Position numbers and translations under genes: made by a program
Source: JAAKFL01 sp964629645
GTDB taxonomy: Bacteria > Chlamydiota > Chlamydiia > Chlamydiales > SLFE01
Direction: 5' to 3'
NCBI GenBank assembly: GCA_964629645.1
Contig: CAZVSU010000042.1
Location: 1-23,308 of the forward strand
DNA length: 23,308 nt
The notes under the pieces: generated by a model
Told to the model about the DNA's origin: nothing
What the model saw: only the letters and a program-made list of their open reading frames with translations
Databases searched by the model: none
Shown here: piece by piece, positions 15,158-22,366 of the stretch
Position numbering within the stretch: position 1 is the first letter of the stretch
How the letters are laid out: each line of letters opens with the position of its first letter

Positions 15158-16653
15158 AGGTTCTCACTCCAAAAGAGATGGCAAGGATCGAATCTGTCGC
15201 CTACAGCGAAGGATCGAAAGAAGAGCGTTTCATGGAAGAAGCGGGAAAAGGGGTCGCAAGAGAAGCGGCCCTTTTTCGCGAGCAGCTTGGCCTTGGTCAC
15301 CGGATTCTTCTCCTCTGCGGTAAGGGAAATAACAGCGGCGACGCATACGTTGCGGGGTGTGACCTTCTCTCTTCCGGTTTTCAGGTGGCGGCGCTCCAAC
15401 CTGTCCCCTTGAGCGAATGCTCGCCTCTTTGCCAAAAAAACGGGGAAAGGTTTTTCTCTTTAGGGGGCATGCAGATCGATGATTTGAAAAGCTCTGAAGA
15501 TCTCTTTCAGGATTATGATTTGATCGTGGATGGCATGTTCGGAACCGGCTTTCACGGCGAACTGAGAGAGCCATACGACACGATTGTGTCCACAGTAAAC
15601 GCGACTCAGCTCCCTGTCATCGCGATCGATATCCCATCGGGCCTCAATGGAGAAACGGGAGAAGGAAATGGCATTCACGCGTCAATGACTGTCTTTTTAG
15701 GTCAGCCGAAAATCGGCTTTTTCATTGGGGAGGGCTGGAATCATGTCGGGATTTTGACCCATGTCGACTTTGGTTTGAGCGAGCGCTTTGTGAACCAGGC
15801 GGACTCTGCTTACCGACTGATGACACGCGATCAGTGTGAAGAGCTCAGACCGCCGATCAAACGAAGCCGCCATAAGTACCAAGCGGGAACTGTGATTGGC
15901 TTTTCCGGATCGCCAAGTATGCCGGGAGCCGCCCTCCTCGCGTCGACAGCGGCCCTTCGAGGCGGTGCTGGGATGATGCGCCTTTTGCATCCCAAAGGAA
16001 TGGAGGCTGAACTTTCAGCAAGTCCTTACGAGTTGATCAAGCTCCCATTCGAGGACAAGGACGTTGATTTCATTGTTGATGAAATCAATCGTGGAAACGC
16101 GGCTTTTTTCGGGCCTGGCATCGGTAGAGGCGAACACGTTGCGACCCTTTGTCAAAACATATTGCCCCGAATCGAGGTTCCGACGGTGATCGATGCCGAT
16201 GCCTTAACCCTTCTTTCAAAGCATGATATTGAACTGCCCCTTCACTCTATTTTGACGCCGCACAGCGGAGAAATGGCGAAGCTTTTGGGCGTTCAATCGC
16301 CTCGCACAATCACGACGGAGTTTCTCATGTCCTGTCGGGATTATGCAGAAAATCGCGGAGTGACTTTGGTCCTTAAAGGGGGCCCCAGCTGGATTTTCCA
16401 GCCCGGTGAGCCAATTTGGATCAATCCGACCGGAACGCCGGGAATGGCAACGGCAGGGAGCGGCGATGTCTTAACGGGACTATTGGCTTCGCTGCTTGCC
16501 CAGGGACTCTCGCCCTATCACGCTGCTCTTTTTGGTGTTTATCTTCACGGACTTGCCGGCGAAATCGCCGCAACAGAGAAAACGCCTTACGGCATGATCG
16601 CATCAGATGTGATTCACTTTCTTCCCGATGCATTTTGGGAGCTTATGGATTGA
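15154..16653 (+). CDS. nnr: Bifunctional NAD(P)H-hydrate epimerase / ADP-dependent NAD(P)H-hydrate dehydratase
   Basis: Protein of 499 residues with the standard two-domain arrangement. The N-terminal YjeF epimerase domain (about 1-210) shows GKGNNSGDAY (56-65), VDGMFGTG (126-132) and AIDIPSGLNGETGEG; the C-terminal dehydratase domain (about 225-499) shows SPSMPGAALLAS, FGPGIGRG, VIDADAL, TPHSGE (368-373) and the catalytic loop GMATAGSGD with Asp438. Together they repair hydrated NADH and NADPH, converting R-NADHX to S-NADHX and dehydrating it with ADP. The epimerase P-loop-like motif is usually GNNGGDG; here it reads GNNSGDA, a double replacement that may still be functional. Translation is probably coupled to gpsA through ATGA. 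The last 11 bases overlap the convergent lipoprotein gene. Confidence 0.93.
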   Translation: MKVLTPKEMARIESVAYSEGSKEERFMEEAGKGVAREAALFREQLGLGHRILLLCGKGNNSGDAYVAGCDLLSSGFQVAALQPVPLSECSPLCQKNGERFFSLGGMQIDDLKSSEDLFQDYDLIVDGMFGTGFHGELREPYDTIVSTVNATQLPVIAIDIPSGLNGETGEGNGIHASMTVFLGQPKIGFFIGEGWNHVGILTHVDFGLSERFVNQADSAYRLMTRDQCEELRPPIKRSRHKYQAGTVIGFSGSPSMPGAALLASTAALRGGAGMMRLLHPKGMEAELSASPYELIKLPFEDKDVDFIVDEINRGNAAFFGPGIGRGEHVATLCQNILPRIEVPTVIDADALTLLSKHDIELPLHSILTPHSGEMAKLLGVQSPRTITTEFLMSCRDYAENRGVTLVLKGGPSWIFQPGEPIWINPTGTPGMATAGSGDVLTGLLASLLAQGLSPYHAALFGVYLHGLAGEIAATEKTPYGMIASDVIHFLPDAFWELMD

Positions 16654-17482
16654 GGCCGCCCGGGGGATAAGAGGGCCTTTCTCTTTCGGTTCTGCCTCCA
16701 TTGTCAACAGGAACGGTTTCTCCGGAGGGAAGCACTCTTTCATAGCTCGGGAAATTGGAGAGTGTGCTCTTGAAGTCAAATTCATACGCATCGAAGATGT
16801 TTTCAGGCCTTCTCACGTAATCGGGATCGCCTGACATCCAATCTTCGGGGGCGACGATACGGTCATAAATTCTTTCTTTGGTCGGCCGAAGACGTTTGCG
16901 AGCGGCATCTTGCGCCGCGACGATACATCGAGATGTTTCATAAGGTTCGGAATGTTTATGATAGACGATGGGATTCTCTTGGAAGGCGTCGTGGGCATAA
17001 AAGACGTTCATGTAGCCATGCTTTAACTCGGAACGGCCGACAATCAACGGGTCGTTGTAGCGTCCGTAGAAGCTTGTGTATTCGATACTGAAATAGAGGT
17101 CTTCAAATGTGAAGTCGCGGCCTTGTCCCGATCTTAGGATCCGGCTTCCGTTCAGCCTATCGAGTAAAGAGTCGATCATTCTCACAGAGAGGCGTCTGGC
17201 TCCCGGAAGATCTTCAATATCTTGAGTCGTGAAGTCGACCCAGACGATAAACGAGCCGTCGTCGTCTTGTTTCGCATAAGAGTGTTCGAGCCAAATTTGG
17301 TAATACCACTCAAGTTCTGTTGCAAACTCGTTGATGACGCGGCAGAACTCTTTCTGATAGACCATCATTTCATCATCGAAAGCAACGGGAAGCATCCGTT
17401 CGGATGGATCGCATAGAGTGTCACATTCCCAGCGGCATCCTGTCAGAAATAATGTGACGAGTAAGGCGAGTGTAAATCGCAT
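16643..17482 (-). CDS. Putative lipoprotein of unknown function
   Basis: Protein of 279 residues. The start chosen, ATG 17480-17482, gives MRFTLALLVTLFLTGC, a classical lipoprotein signal with lipobox LTGC and lipidated Cys16; GGAG lies about nine bases upstream. The frame is open a further 41 codons upstream, but that would bury the signal peptide. The mature part is acidic and aromatic-rich (ELEWYYQIWLEHSY, FEDLYFSIEYTSFYGRYNDP), with a basic segment near the middle and a Pro/Arg-rich end (ERERPSYPPGG). I recognise no domain. Expected location: inner or outer membrane, facing the periplasm. It is divergent from the glycosyltransferase pair across 132 bases and overlaps the end of nnr. Confidence 0.72.
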   Translation of the reverse strand: MRFTLALLVTLFLTGCRWECDTLCDPSERMLPVAFDDEMMVYQKEFCRVINEFATELEWYYQIWLEHSYAKQDDDGSFIVWVDFTTQDIEDLPGARRLSVRMIDSLLDRLNGSRILRSGQGRDFTFEDLYFSIEYTSFYGRYNDPLIVGRSELKHGYMNVFYAHDAFQENPIVYHKHSEPYETSRCIVAAQDAARKRLRPTKERIYDRIVAPEDWMSGDPDYVRRPENIFDAYEFDFKSTLSNFPSYERVLPSGETVPVDNGGRTERERPSYPPGGLNP

Positions 17483-17614
17483 GTTGAGACGCTCCAAAAC
17501 GACGCTAAAAACACAGTGTAAGCTTTTGGTTTTTATTTGAAAAGTGTTCGCCGCAACTTTCCTTATTTTCATTTTTCTGCTATAAATCAACTCTCTTTTT
17601 AGCAAGGACCTAGC

Positions 17615-18508
17615 ATGCGTTCGGCAATCTTCACTTTAGTTTTCTCTTTTTTTGTCCACTCTCTAGCAGGGCAGTTTCTCTGCGGCCCCGAAAATTGTCA
17701 GAGGCCTTACTATCTTTCCGCATGCGCAGTCTTTCAGCAAGAGGCTCGATTTTTGAAAGAGTGGATTGAGTATCATAAAATGATGGGTGTCGAACACTTT
17801 TACCTCTATAATGACAACAGTACCGACGAGTTTATTTCTGTGCTGGCCCCCTATTTGGAATCGGGCGAAGTGGACCTTTTTTGGTGGCCCGCTCCTGTTG
17901 ACGGCGACTTAGAGCCGTGCCATGTCAAAGCGATTCAAGATGCCGTGGGAAGAGCGGCAAGATCAAGTCTGTGGCTTGCCATCTTAGATATTGAAGATTT
18001 CATCGTCCCGACGGAGCATCGCACGATCACGGATTATCTGGCGGACGTGGAGACGGCCGTCTCCCAAATTGCCGTGATGCGGCGTTTTTTCGGGACAAGC
18101 GGTGTGGAGCGCGTCCCCGATGATCGTTTGATGCTTGAAACGCTCACCAAAAGAGAAGCGGCCGCCCCCCGAGAGAGGCGCCCAGTCAAAGCGATCGTCA
18201 AACCAAAATATGTTCGGCATGCGGGGCTGCAGGAGTGCGAAATGTTTCGAAGCGCCGGAAAAATGCCGCATGCTCCCTCCGATGAGCCTGCTCCTCCCCT
18301 CCTCCTTCATCACTACTGGTCGAAAGACATCGCATATTTAAAAGCGGTTAAAAAGCAGCGTTTGGAAAGGGGCCTGGGCTTTTCTTTTCGGGATGAAGAG
18401 ATTGAAGACCTTGCCTGCTCTTACAACGATGTTGATGATCCTATTATGGAGCGCTTCACAGCTGAGCTCAGAGACCGCGTGTTCCCCAAAAATCAGGAGG
18501 ATTTATGA
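17615..18508 (+). CDS. Secreted GT92-like glycosyltransferase, first paralogue with altered DxD motif
   Basis: Protein of 297 residues. A signal peptide (about 1-19, ending SLAG/Q) precedes a glycosyltransferase domain: YYLSACAVFQQEARFLKEW, EYHKMMGVEHFYLYNDNSTD and LESGEVDLFWWP match the GT92 (DUF23)/Glyco_tranf_2_4 pattern of nucleotide-sugar-dependent transferases. Where the family has D-x-D-E-F, this copy reads D125-I-E127-D128-F, so the metal-binding DxD is replaced by DxE. The LLLHHYWSKD block near the C-terminus is retained. AAGGA at 17604-17608 is six bases before ATG. Its stop overlaps the start of the second paralogue as ATGA, and a ribosome-binding site (GGAGG) for the latter lies inside this gene. 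Activity may be altered or lost; substrate unknown. Confidence 0.8.
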   Translation: MRSAIFTLVFSFFVHSLAGQFLCGPENCQRPYYLSACAVFQQEARFLKEWIEYHKMMGVEHFYLYNDNSTDEFISVLAPYLESGEVDLFWWPAPVDGDLEPCHVKAIQDAVGRAARSSLWLAILDIEDFIVPTEHRTITDYLADVETAVSQIAVMRRFFGTSGVERVPDDRLMLETLTKREAAAPRERRPVKAIVKPKYVRHAGLQECEMFRSAGKMPHAPSDEPAPPLLLHHYWSKDIAYLKAVKKQRLERGLGFSFRDEEIEDLACSYNDVDDPIMERFTAELRDRVFPKNQEDL

Positions 18509-19377
18509 AGAAAATGGCAATTGCGGCCCTTTATCTTTTTCTGCCGCTGGCCCTTGCGGGACAAATTCTCGATCACCCGAGAAAAAATAGGTGCCGCTAT
18601 TACTTGTCGGTGATGACGCAGTTTCAACAAGAGGCACCCTACCTGAAAGAATGGATCGAGTATCATAAGTTGATTGGCGTCGAGCATTTTTATTTGTACA
18701 ACAACAGCAGCACAGACAACTATCGCGAGGTTCTTGAGCCGTATATAGCTTCGGGGGAAGTCGATTTGATTGACTGGCCGTCCAATAATAAAAAGTCCTG
18801 GTCAAACGCTCAACATTTTGCCATCCGCAAAGCCATCCGCGAGGCCAAGGATGAAACGAGGTGGCTGGCTTTGATCGATGTTGACGAGTTTATCGTCACG
18901 AACAAGCCTTTTGGCTTGATCGACTTTCTCAACCGGCATGAGGCGTACGGGCAGATTATTATGATGTGGCGCTATTTTGGCACGTCCCATGTCGAAAAAA
19001 TTCCTGAGGACCAGCTTTTGATTGAAACACTTGTCATGAGAGAAGATTTTGTTCCGGGTAAAATTAATGACTCAAAGTGTATTGTCAAACCAGAAGCCGT
19101 GACGGTAGGATACGTTCATTATTGCGATCTTAAGCCGGGCTGTAAAACATGCACCTATAATGACGGCCTCGAGGAAAATCCGCCTATTCTGCTTCATCAT
19201 TATTGGACCCGGGACTACGACTTTCTCTTAAACATAAAGCGCGAAAGGCAGATGCGCCTCGGCAGAGTATGGAGCGAAGAGACAGTTGAAAGGCTCAAGA
19301 ATATTTACAACGATGTTTACGACAACACGATGTCCGATTTCGTTCCGTTTCTGAAAGAGTGCGTGTTAGCTGAGTAA
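18505..19377 (+). CDS. Secreted GT92-like glycosyltransferase, second paralogue with canonical DxD
   Basis: Protein of 290 residues, aligned almost without gaps to the preceding gene product over the first 185 residues, so the two arose by tandem duplication. A signal peptide (MKKMAIAALYLFLPLALAG, cleavage before Q20) is followed by the same domain: FQQEAPYLKEW, EYHKLIGVEHFYLYNNSSTD, then the canonical D125-V-D127-E-F metal/nucleotide motif, and LLHHYWTRD later. A Cys cluster (CDLKPGCKTC, near residues 205-214) is not present in the first copy. An exported nucleotide-sugar-dependent enzyme is odd, because sugar nucleotides are cytosolic; a host-facing role, or use as a membrane-anchored enzyme if the signal is not cleaved, are the two readings. 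The 3' end overlaps the convergent permease gene by 12 bases. Confidence 0.82.
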   Translation: MKKMAIAALYLFLPLALAGQILDHPRKNRCRYYLSVMTQFQQEAPYLKEWIEYHKLIGVEHFYLYNNSSTDNYREVLEPYIASGEVDLIDWPSNNKKSWSNAQHFAIRKAIREAKDETRWLALIDVDEFIVTNKPFGLIDFLNRHEAYGQIIMMWRYFGTSHVEKIPEDQLLIETLVMREDFVPGKINDSKCIVKPEAVTVGYVHYCDLKPGCKTCTYNDGLEENPPILLHHYWTRDYDFLLNIKRERQMRLGRVWSEETVERLKNIYNDVYDNTMSDFVPFLKECVLAE

Positions 19378-20562
19378 GTGCCAACTTTCGATGCCCATGA
19401 TGAGCAGAGTAAAAACGAGAAGAAGCGTCAACGTCCCTCTTCCTCCGATGAGAAGGTGCTTTCCCTCGAGCTTATAGTGGTAGCGCCCGACCCAAACCAT
19501 TGATATGGGCAAAAGTCCGTTTAAAAAGGCCTCTCCAAATCCGCCGGCAACGCCAAGCGCTTCAACAAAAATGTTGGGGTTGTGATAGGCGAGCAGGCTG
19601 GGCGGGCCAAAAACGAGGATAACCAGTCCGAATCTCAACCATCCTGTTCTTTTTTCAATATGAAATCCATCTCCGATAAAATCGACCATTGATAAAGAGA
19701 CGCCGAAAAGAGAGGTCACAATGGCAAAAAAACCAAAGAAAAGAGCAATCTGCCCGACCCAGCTTTCACCGGCCTGGTCAAGGAGGATTTGGCTGACCGG
19801 GATGCCTTGCTGAGCGGCCATCTTGAGGTGTTCTGCTTCAACGGAGCCGATCACCAGCCATTGCCAGGTGGAATAGACGAGGAAAGGCAGGGTCGTGCCT
19901 AAGATAATCGCGAGGCGGAGAAGGCGTCGGTTTCGTTTTAAATAGGTGGAAAGAGTCGGAATGACGTTGTGAAAACCGTAAGCGCTGAAAAGGACGGGGG
20001 CGGCAAAAAGGCTCAGTCTCCATTGTTTTCGGAGGAGAAGATGAGGCTTGATATCTGCTAAACCGAAAATCAGGAGCAGAAAAAAAGCGGCGATCAGTCC
20101 TATCATCAGGATCCAGTTCACCCGATCGACAAACCAGGCGCCGACACAAACAACGGAGCCAAAAGCGGCAGTAAAGATGACCAAAGCTGTCAGAGTCGAA
20201 ATGTCAAAAGGAGAAAGGCGCTGAAGGGCGGCAGAAAGAAGGGGGGCGCCGCCGGCGATGTAGGAGACCATTAAACTATAGTAAAGGAAGAGAAAAAAGA
20301 GCCCTCCTAAAAGTTTGCCAACGGGGCCTAAAAATCGTTCGGACATGGAAAGGACATTCGACCCGTCGGGCATCCAAAGCGTCACCTCTAAAAAAAGGAG
20401 GCCGGTGGCCATCATGAACAGCCAGCAGAGAGTGCTGATGAGCATAGCGGGGAGAAAGCCGCTGCTTCCTGTCATAAGCGGGATCGCGAGCATTCCCGCT
20501 CCCATGCAGGTTCCCCCGATCAAAAAGATACCGCTTAAAAGATTTCCGCGATGGTCGCTCAT
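19366..20562 (-). CDS. tyrP: TyrP-like aromatic amino acid permease (HAAAP family)
   Basis: Protein of 398 residues with about eleven hydrophobic segments, as expected for the hydroxy/aromatic amino acid permease family. The first segment carries GTCMGAGMLAIP (residues 17-28), the signature found in TyrP, Mtr and TnaB. It would import tyrosine or tryptophan with protons across the inner membrane, useful for an intracellular bacterium; chlamydiae are known to carry TyrP proteins. The specificity is not fixed by sequence. Only 14 bases separate the ATG from the end of a MITE-like element, and no good Shine-Dalgarno motif lies between them, so expression probably depends on sequences within the element (see 20615-20644). 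Confidence 0.85.
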   Translation of the reverse strand: MSDHRGNLLSGIFLIGGTCMGAGMLAIPLMTGSSGFLPAMLISTLCWLFMMATGLLFLEVTLWMPDGSNVLSMSERFLGPVGKLLGGLFFLFLYYSLMVSYIAGGAPLLSAALQRLSPFDISTLTALVIFTAAFGSVVCVGAWFVDRVNWILMIGLIAAFFLLLIFGLADIKPHLLLRKQWRLSLFAAPVLFSAYGFHNVIPTLSTYLKRNRRLLRLAIILGTTLPFLVYSTWQWLVIGSVEAEHLKMAAQQGIPVSQILLDQAGESWVGQIALFFGFFAIVTSLFGVSLSMVDFIGDGFHIEKRTGWLRFGLVILVFGPPSLLAYHNPNIFVEALGVAGGFGEAFLNGLLPISMVWVGRYHYKLEGKHLLIGGRGTLTLLLVFTLLIMGIESWHLLS

Positions 20563-20576
20563 AGATGGTGGTGACT

Positions 20577-20706
20577 CTAGTACTTAGTTAAAAAAGTTTT
20601 TGATCAAATTCGGCATTGTAAGCGCCGCGATGAGTCGATCTCAATCGGCTCATCCCGGCGGCTTAGAATTCGAATTTGTAGAAAAACTTTGTTAACTAAG
20701 TACTAG
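20577..20706. mobile_element. MITE-like 130-bp palindromic element, copy 1
   Basis: The ends are CTAGTACTTAGTTAA on one side and TTAACTAAGTACTAG on the other; the terminal 35 bases match as inverted repeats at 31 of 35 positions, and the pairing continues to a central 4-base loop with one single-base bulge and few mismatches. No coding capacity. Both ends carry CTAG, which may be a target-site duplication or part of the repeat. The start of a second copy in the same orientation is at 23257, differing by one base over 52. Such elements are mobilised in trans by a related transposase, not found here. Confidence 0.8.
20615..20644 (-). promoter_or_regulatory. Promoter-like sequence inside the MITE, directed at tyrP
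   Basis: On the minus strand, TTGAGA (complement of 20639-20644), an 18-base spacer, then TACAAT (complement of 20615-20620) each match the sigma-70 consensus at five of six positions. The permease ATG is 53 bases downstream. In the second copy the corresponding -10 is a perfect TATAAT. Confidence 0.4.
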
Positions 20707-20745
20707 CAGATCTTACCATTTTTCTCCACCAAGCCGCAAGATGTG

Positions 20746-20774
20746 TGTCAGCACAACGCGAAAATGTCCTCCCT
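20746..20774. mobile_element. Relic insertion-sequence end (IS21-like), same type as at window start
   Basis: TGTCAGCACAACGCG and the following bases to AAAATGTCCTCCCT form the reverse complement of the terminus at 27-55; the 14-mer AAAATGTCCTCCCT is an exact complement of bases 2-15. Only about 29 bases of the element remain before other repeat sequence takes over. Confidence 0.4.
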
Positions 20775-20782
20775 ATACACAA

Positions 20783-20825
20783 GACGCTTCAAATTAAGTC
20801 ATTCGAAATTTGAAGACGTCCCCTA
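20783..20825. repeat. Degraded copy of the GACGTCTTC inverted repeat
   Basis: The right arm AATTTGAAGACGTCCCCTA is intact, the spacer matches the 6632-6680 element in reverse orientation with one difference, and the left arm is truncated and mutated (GACGCTTCAAATT). It shows that the repeat is dispersed in this genome. Confidence 0.6.
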
Positions 20826-20830
20826 AAAAG

Positions 20831-20856
20831 CTGTCCAGTTTTTGGGGTCCACCTCA
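20831..20856. mobile_element. Possible IS3-family terminal remnant
   Basis: CTGTCCAGTTTTTGGGGTCC followed by ACCTCA is, on the minus strand, TGAGGTGGACCCC then AAAAACTGGACAG. This resembles the ends of IS3-family (IS150-group) elements such as TG-N-ACCCCAAAAAGTTGGACA, recalled from memory. No transposase remains and the opposite end was not found. Confidence 0.3.
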
Positions 20857-20957
20857 GTCTAAGCCCATGGAGGGGATGCCGACGGCATGTCGGATTTGAC
20901 GAAATATAAAGAAGACGTTTACCCTCTTTAGGTTTATTGGAGGGAGCGGTGTCGATT

Positions 20958-21806
20958 ATGAATTTAAGCGTTGAAAACATTCCGGTCTTTATTTTGTGCG
21001 GCGGTCTCGGGACTCGAATTAAGGAGGAAACAGACGTTCGTCCAAAACCGATGATTCCGATTGGCGGACGCCCCATTGTTTGGCATATCATGCGCCACTA
21101 CCGCAGGCACGGGTTTCGAAAGTTTGTCCTCTGTTTGGGTTATAAGGGCCATGTCATCAAAGATTTCTTTTTGAACTACGCCATCCTTGAAAGCGATTTC
21201 ACGGTCAATCTCAAAACAAACGAAAAAACAGTGCACTCAACAGGCCACGACGAAGATTGGGACGTGACGTTGGCAGACACCGGGGAAAATGCGATGACAG
21301 GTGCGCGCATTGCACGGGCAGTCAAACGCTATTTAAATGAGGCGCCCCATTTTGCTGTGACATATGGCGATGGTTTGACCGATGCCAATTTGACCGGCGA
21401 GTATCGCTATCATTTGGAGCACGGAAAAATCGGGACGCTCCTTGGCGTCAATCCCCTTTCACGTTTTGGAGAAGTTTGCCTTGATGGAGACAAGGTGCAA
21501 AAATTCGAAGAGAAGCCGGAGTTTGCCGATCATTGGGTCAACGGCGGCTATTTCTTTTTCCGTCCCGAAATGATCGATTATCTTTCAAGCGAGGAAAGCT
21601 GTATTTTGGAACAGCATCCCTTGAAGACGCTCGCAGAGCATGGCGAGCTCAACCTCTATCGCCATAACGGATTTTGGGCGTGCATGGACACGCAAAGAGA
21701 CCGCGATCAACTCGAAGCGCTGTGGCGCTCGGGAAAGCCGCCTTGGGCGCCGCAGTGGTCTTCCGCTTTTCCGGAGGGAAAACAAAAAATAGGAGCGGCT
21801 CTATGA
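20958..21806 (+). CDS. rfbF: Glucose-1-phosphate cytidylyltransferase
   Basis: Protein of 282 residues. It makes CDP-glucose from CTP and glucose 1-phosphate, the first step to CDP-activated deoxysugars of surface polysaccharides. The signature GGLGTR (15-20) followed by EETDVRPKPMIPIGGRPI with Lys30, and YGDGLTD (136-142, metal-binding Asp) are those of RfbF/DdhA; FEEKPEF and WVNGGYFFF follow in order. Start: the frame opens at TTG 20937, but ATG 20958 gives the usual N-terminus and has GGGAG about 11 bases upstream; GTG 20949 is an alternative. The stop overlaps the next gene as ATGA. The upstream 250 bases are made of mobile-element remnants, so its promoter was probably rebuilt from them. 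Confidence 0.9.
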   Translation: MNLSVENIPVFILCGGLGTRIKEETDVRPKPMIPIGGRPIVWHIMRHYRRHGFRKFVLCLGYKGHVIKDFFLNYAILESDFTVNLKTNEKTVHSTGHDEDWDVTLADTGENAMTGARIARAVKRYLNEAPHFAVTYGDGLTDANLTGEYRYHLEHGKIGTLLGVNPLSRFGEVCLDGDKVQKFEEKPEFADHWVNGGYFFFRPEMIDYLSSEESCILEQHPLKTLAEHGELNLYRHNGFWACMDTQRDRDQLEALWRSGKPPWAPQWSSAFPEGKQKIGAAL

Positions 21807-22366
21807 AATTTATCGAATCGCCCCTTAAAGGCGCCTATTTGATTCAGCCGGAAAGAAAAGGGGACGAAAGGGGCTTTTTTTCACGCCTTTTTTGTGCGGA
21901 TCTTTTTAAGCAGCACGGGCTTGATCCCGGATTCGTACAGATAAACCACTCCAAAAGCCACGCGAAAGGGACTTTACGGGGCTTGCACTATCAATTACCG
22001 CCTCACGAAGAGATGAAAGTCGTGCGATGCATTCATGGAGCCATTTTTGACGTGATTCTTGACTTGAGGCCAGACTCATCGACATTCGGGCACCATTTTT
22101 CCGCTCATTTAAGCGAAGAAAACGGGACGATGATGGTGGTGCCCAAGGGGTTTGCCCACGGTTTTTACAGCCTGGAACAAGAGACCGAAATCCTCTACTT
22201 AGTCTCGGAATTTTACGCCCCCGAACATGAAAGGGGCATTCGCTGGGACGACCCTTTCCACACGATAAAATGGCCGGGAGAGCCGAGAGTTGTTTCAAGC
22301 AAAGATGGCGCTCATCCTAACTTTGATCCGAAACATCGCCTCGAGACGTCCGCGGTGTCGGTATGA
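21803..22366 (+). CDS. rfbC: RmlC-like dTDP/CDP-4-dehydro-deoxysugar 3,5-epimerase
   Basis: Protein of 187 residues, the RmlC cupin length. Catalytic features are present: His62 in LRGLHYQ, Asp87 in LDLRPDSSTFG, PKGFAHGFYS (114-123), and Tyr132 and Tyr138 in LYLVSEFYAPEHERGIRWDDP. The enzyme epimerises 4-keto-6-deoxy nucleotide sugars at C3 and C5. Named by family; next to rfbF, its substrate may be a CDP- rather than a dTDP-sugar. Start: the frame extends further upstream inside rfbF, but ATG 21803 has AGGAG at 21791-21795 and gives the canonical N-terminus. ATGA overlaps at both ends join all three genes of the operon. The gene symbol is a family name and the nucleotide specificity is not proven. 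Confidence 0.85.
   Translation: MKFIESPLKGAYLIQPERKGDERGFFSRLFCADLFKQHGLDPGFVQINHSKSHAKGTLRGLHYQLPPHEEMKVVRCIHGAIFDVILDLRPDSSTFGHHFSAHLSEENGTMMVVPKGFAHGFYSLEQETEILYLVSEFYAPEHERGIRWDDPFHTIKWPGEPRVVSSKDGAHPNFDPKHRLETSAVSV

Noticed and set aside
17483..17605. Longer start of the lipoprotein gene
   Set aside because: The lipobox must be near the N-terminus, so the 41-codon extension is unlikely to be translated.
20890..20930. TTGACG as a -35 box for the sugar operon
   Set aside because: No acceptable -10 hexamer lies 16-18 bases downstream.
21674..21802. Longer start of the RmlC-like gene inside rfbF
   Set aside because: The canonical RmlC N-terminus and a ribosome-binding site are at 21803.
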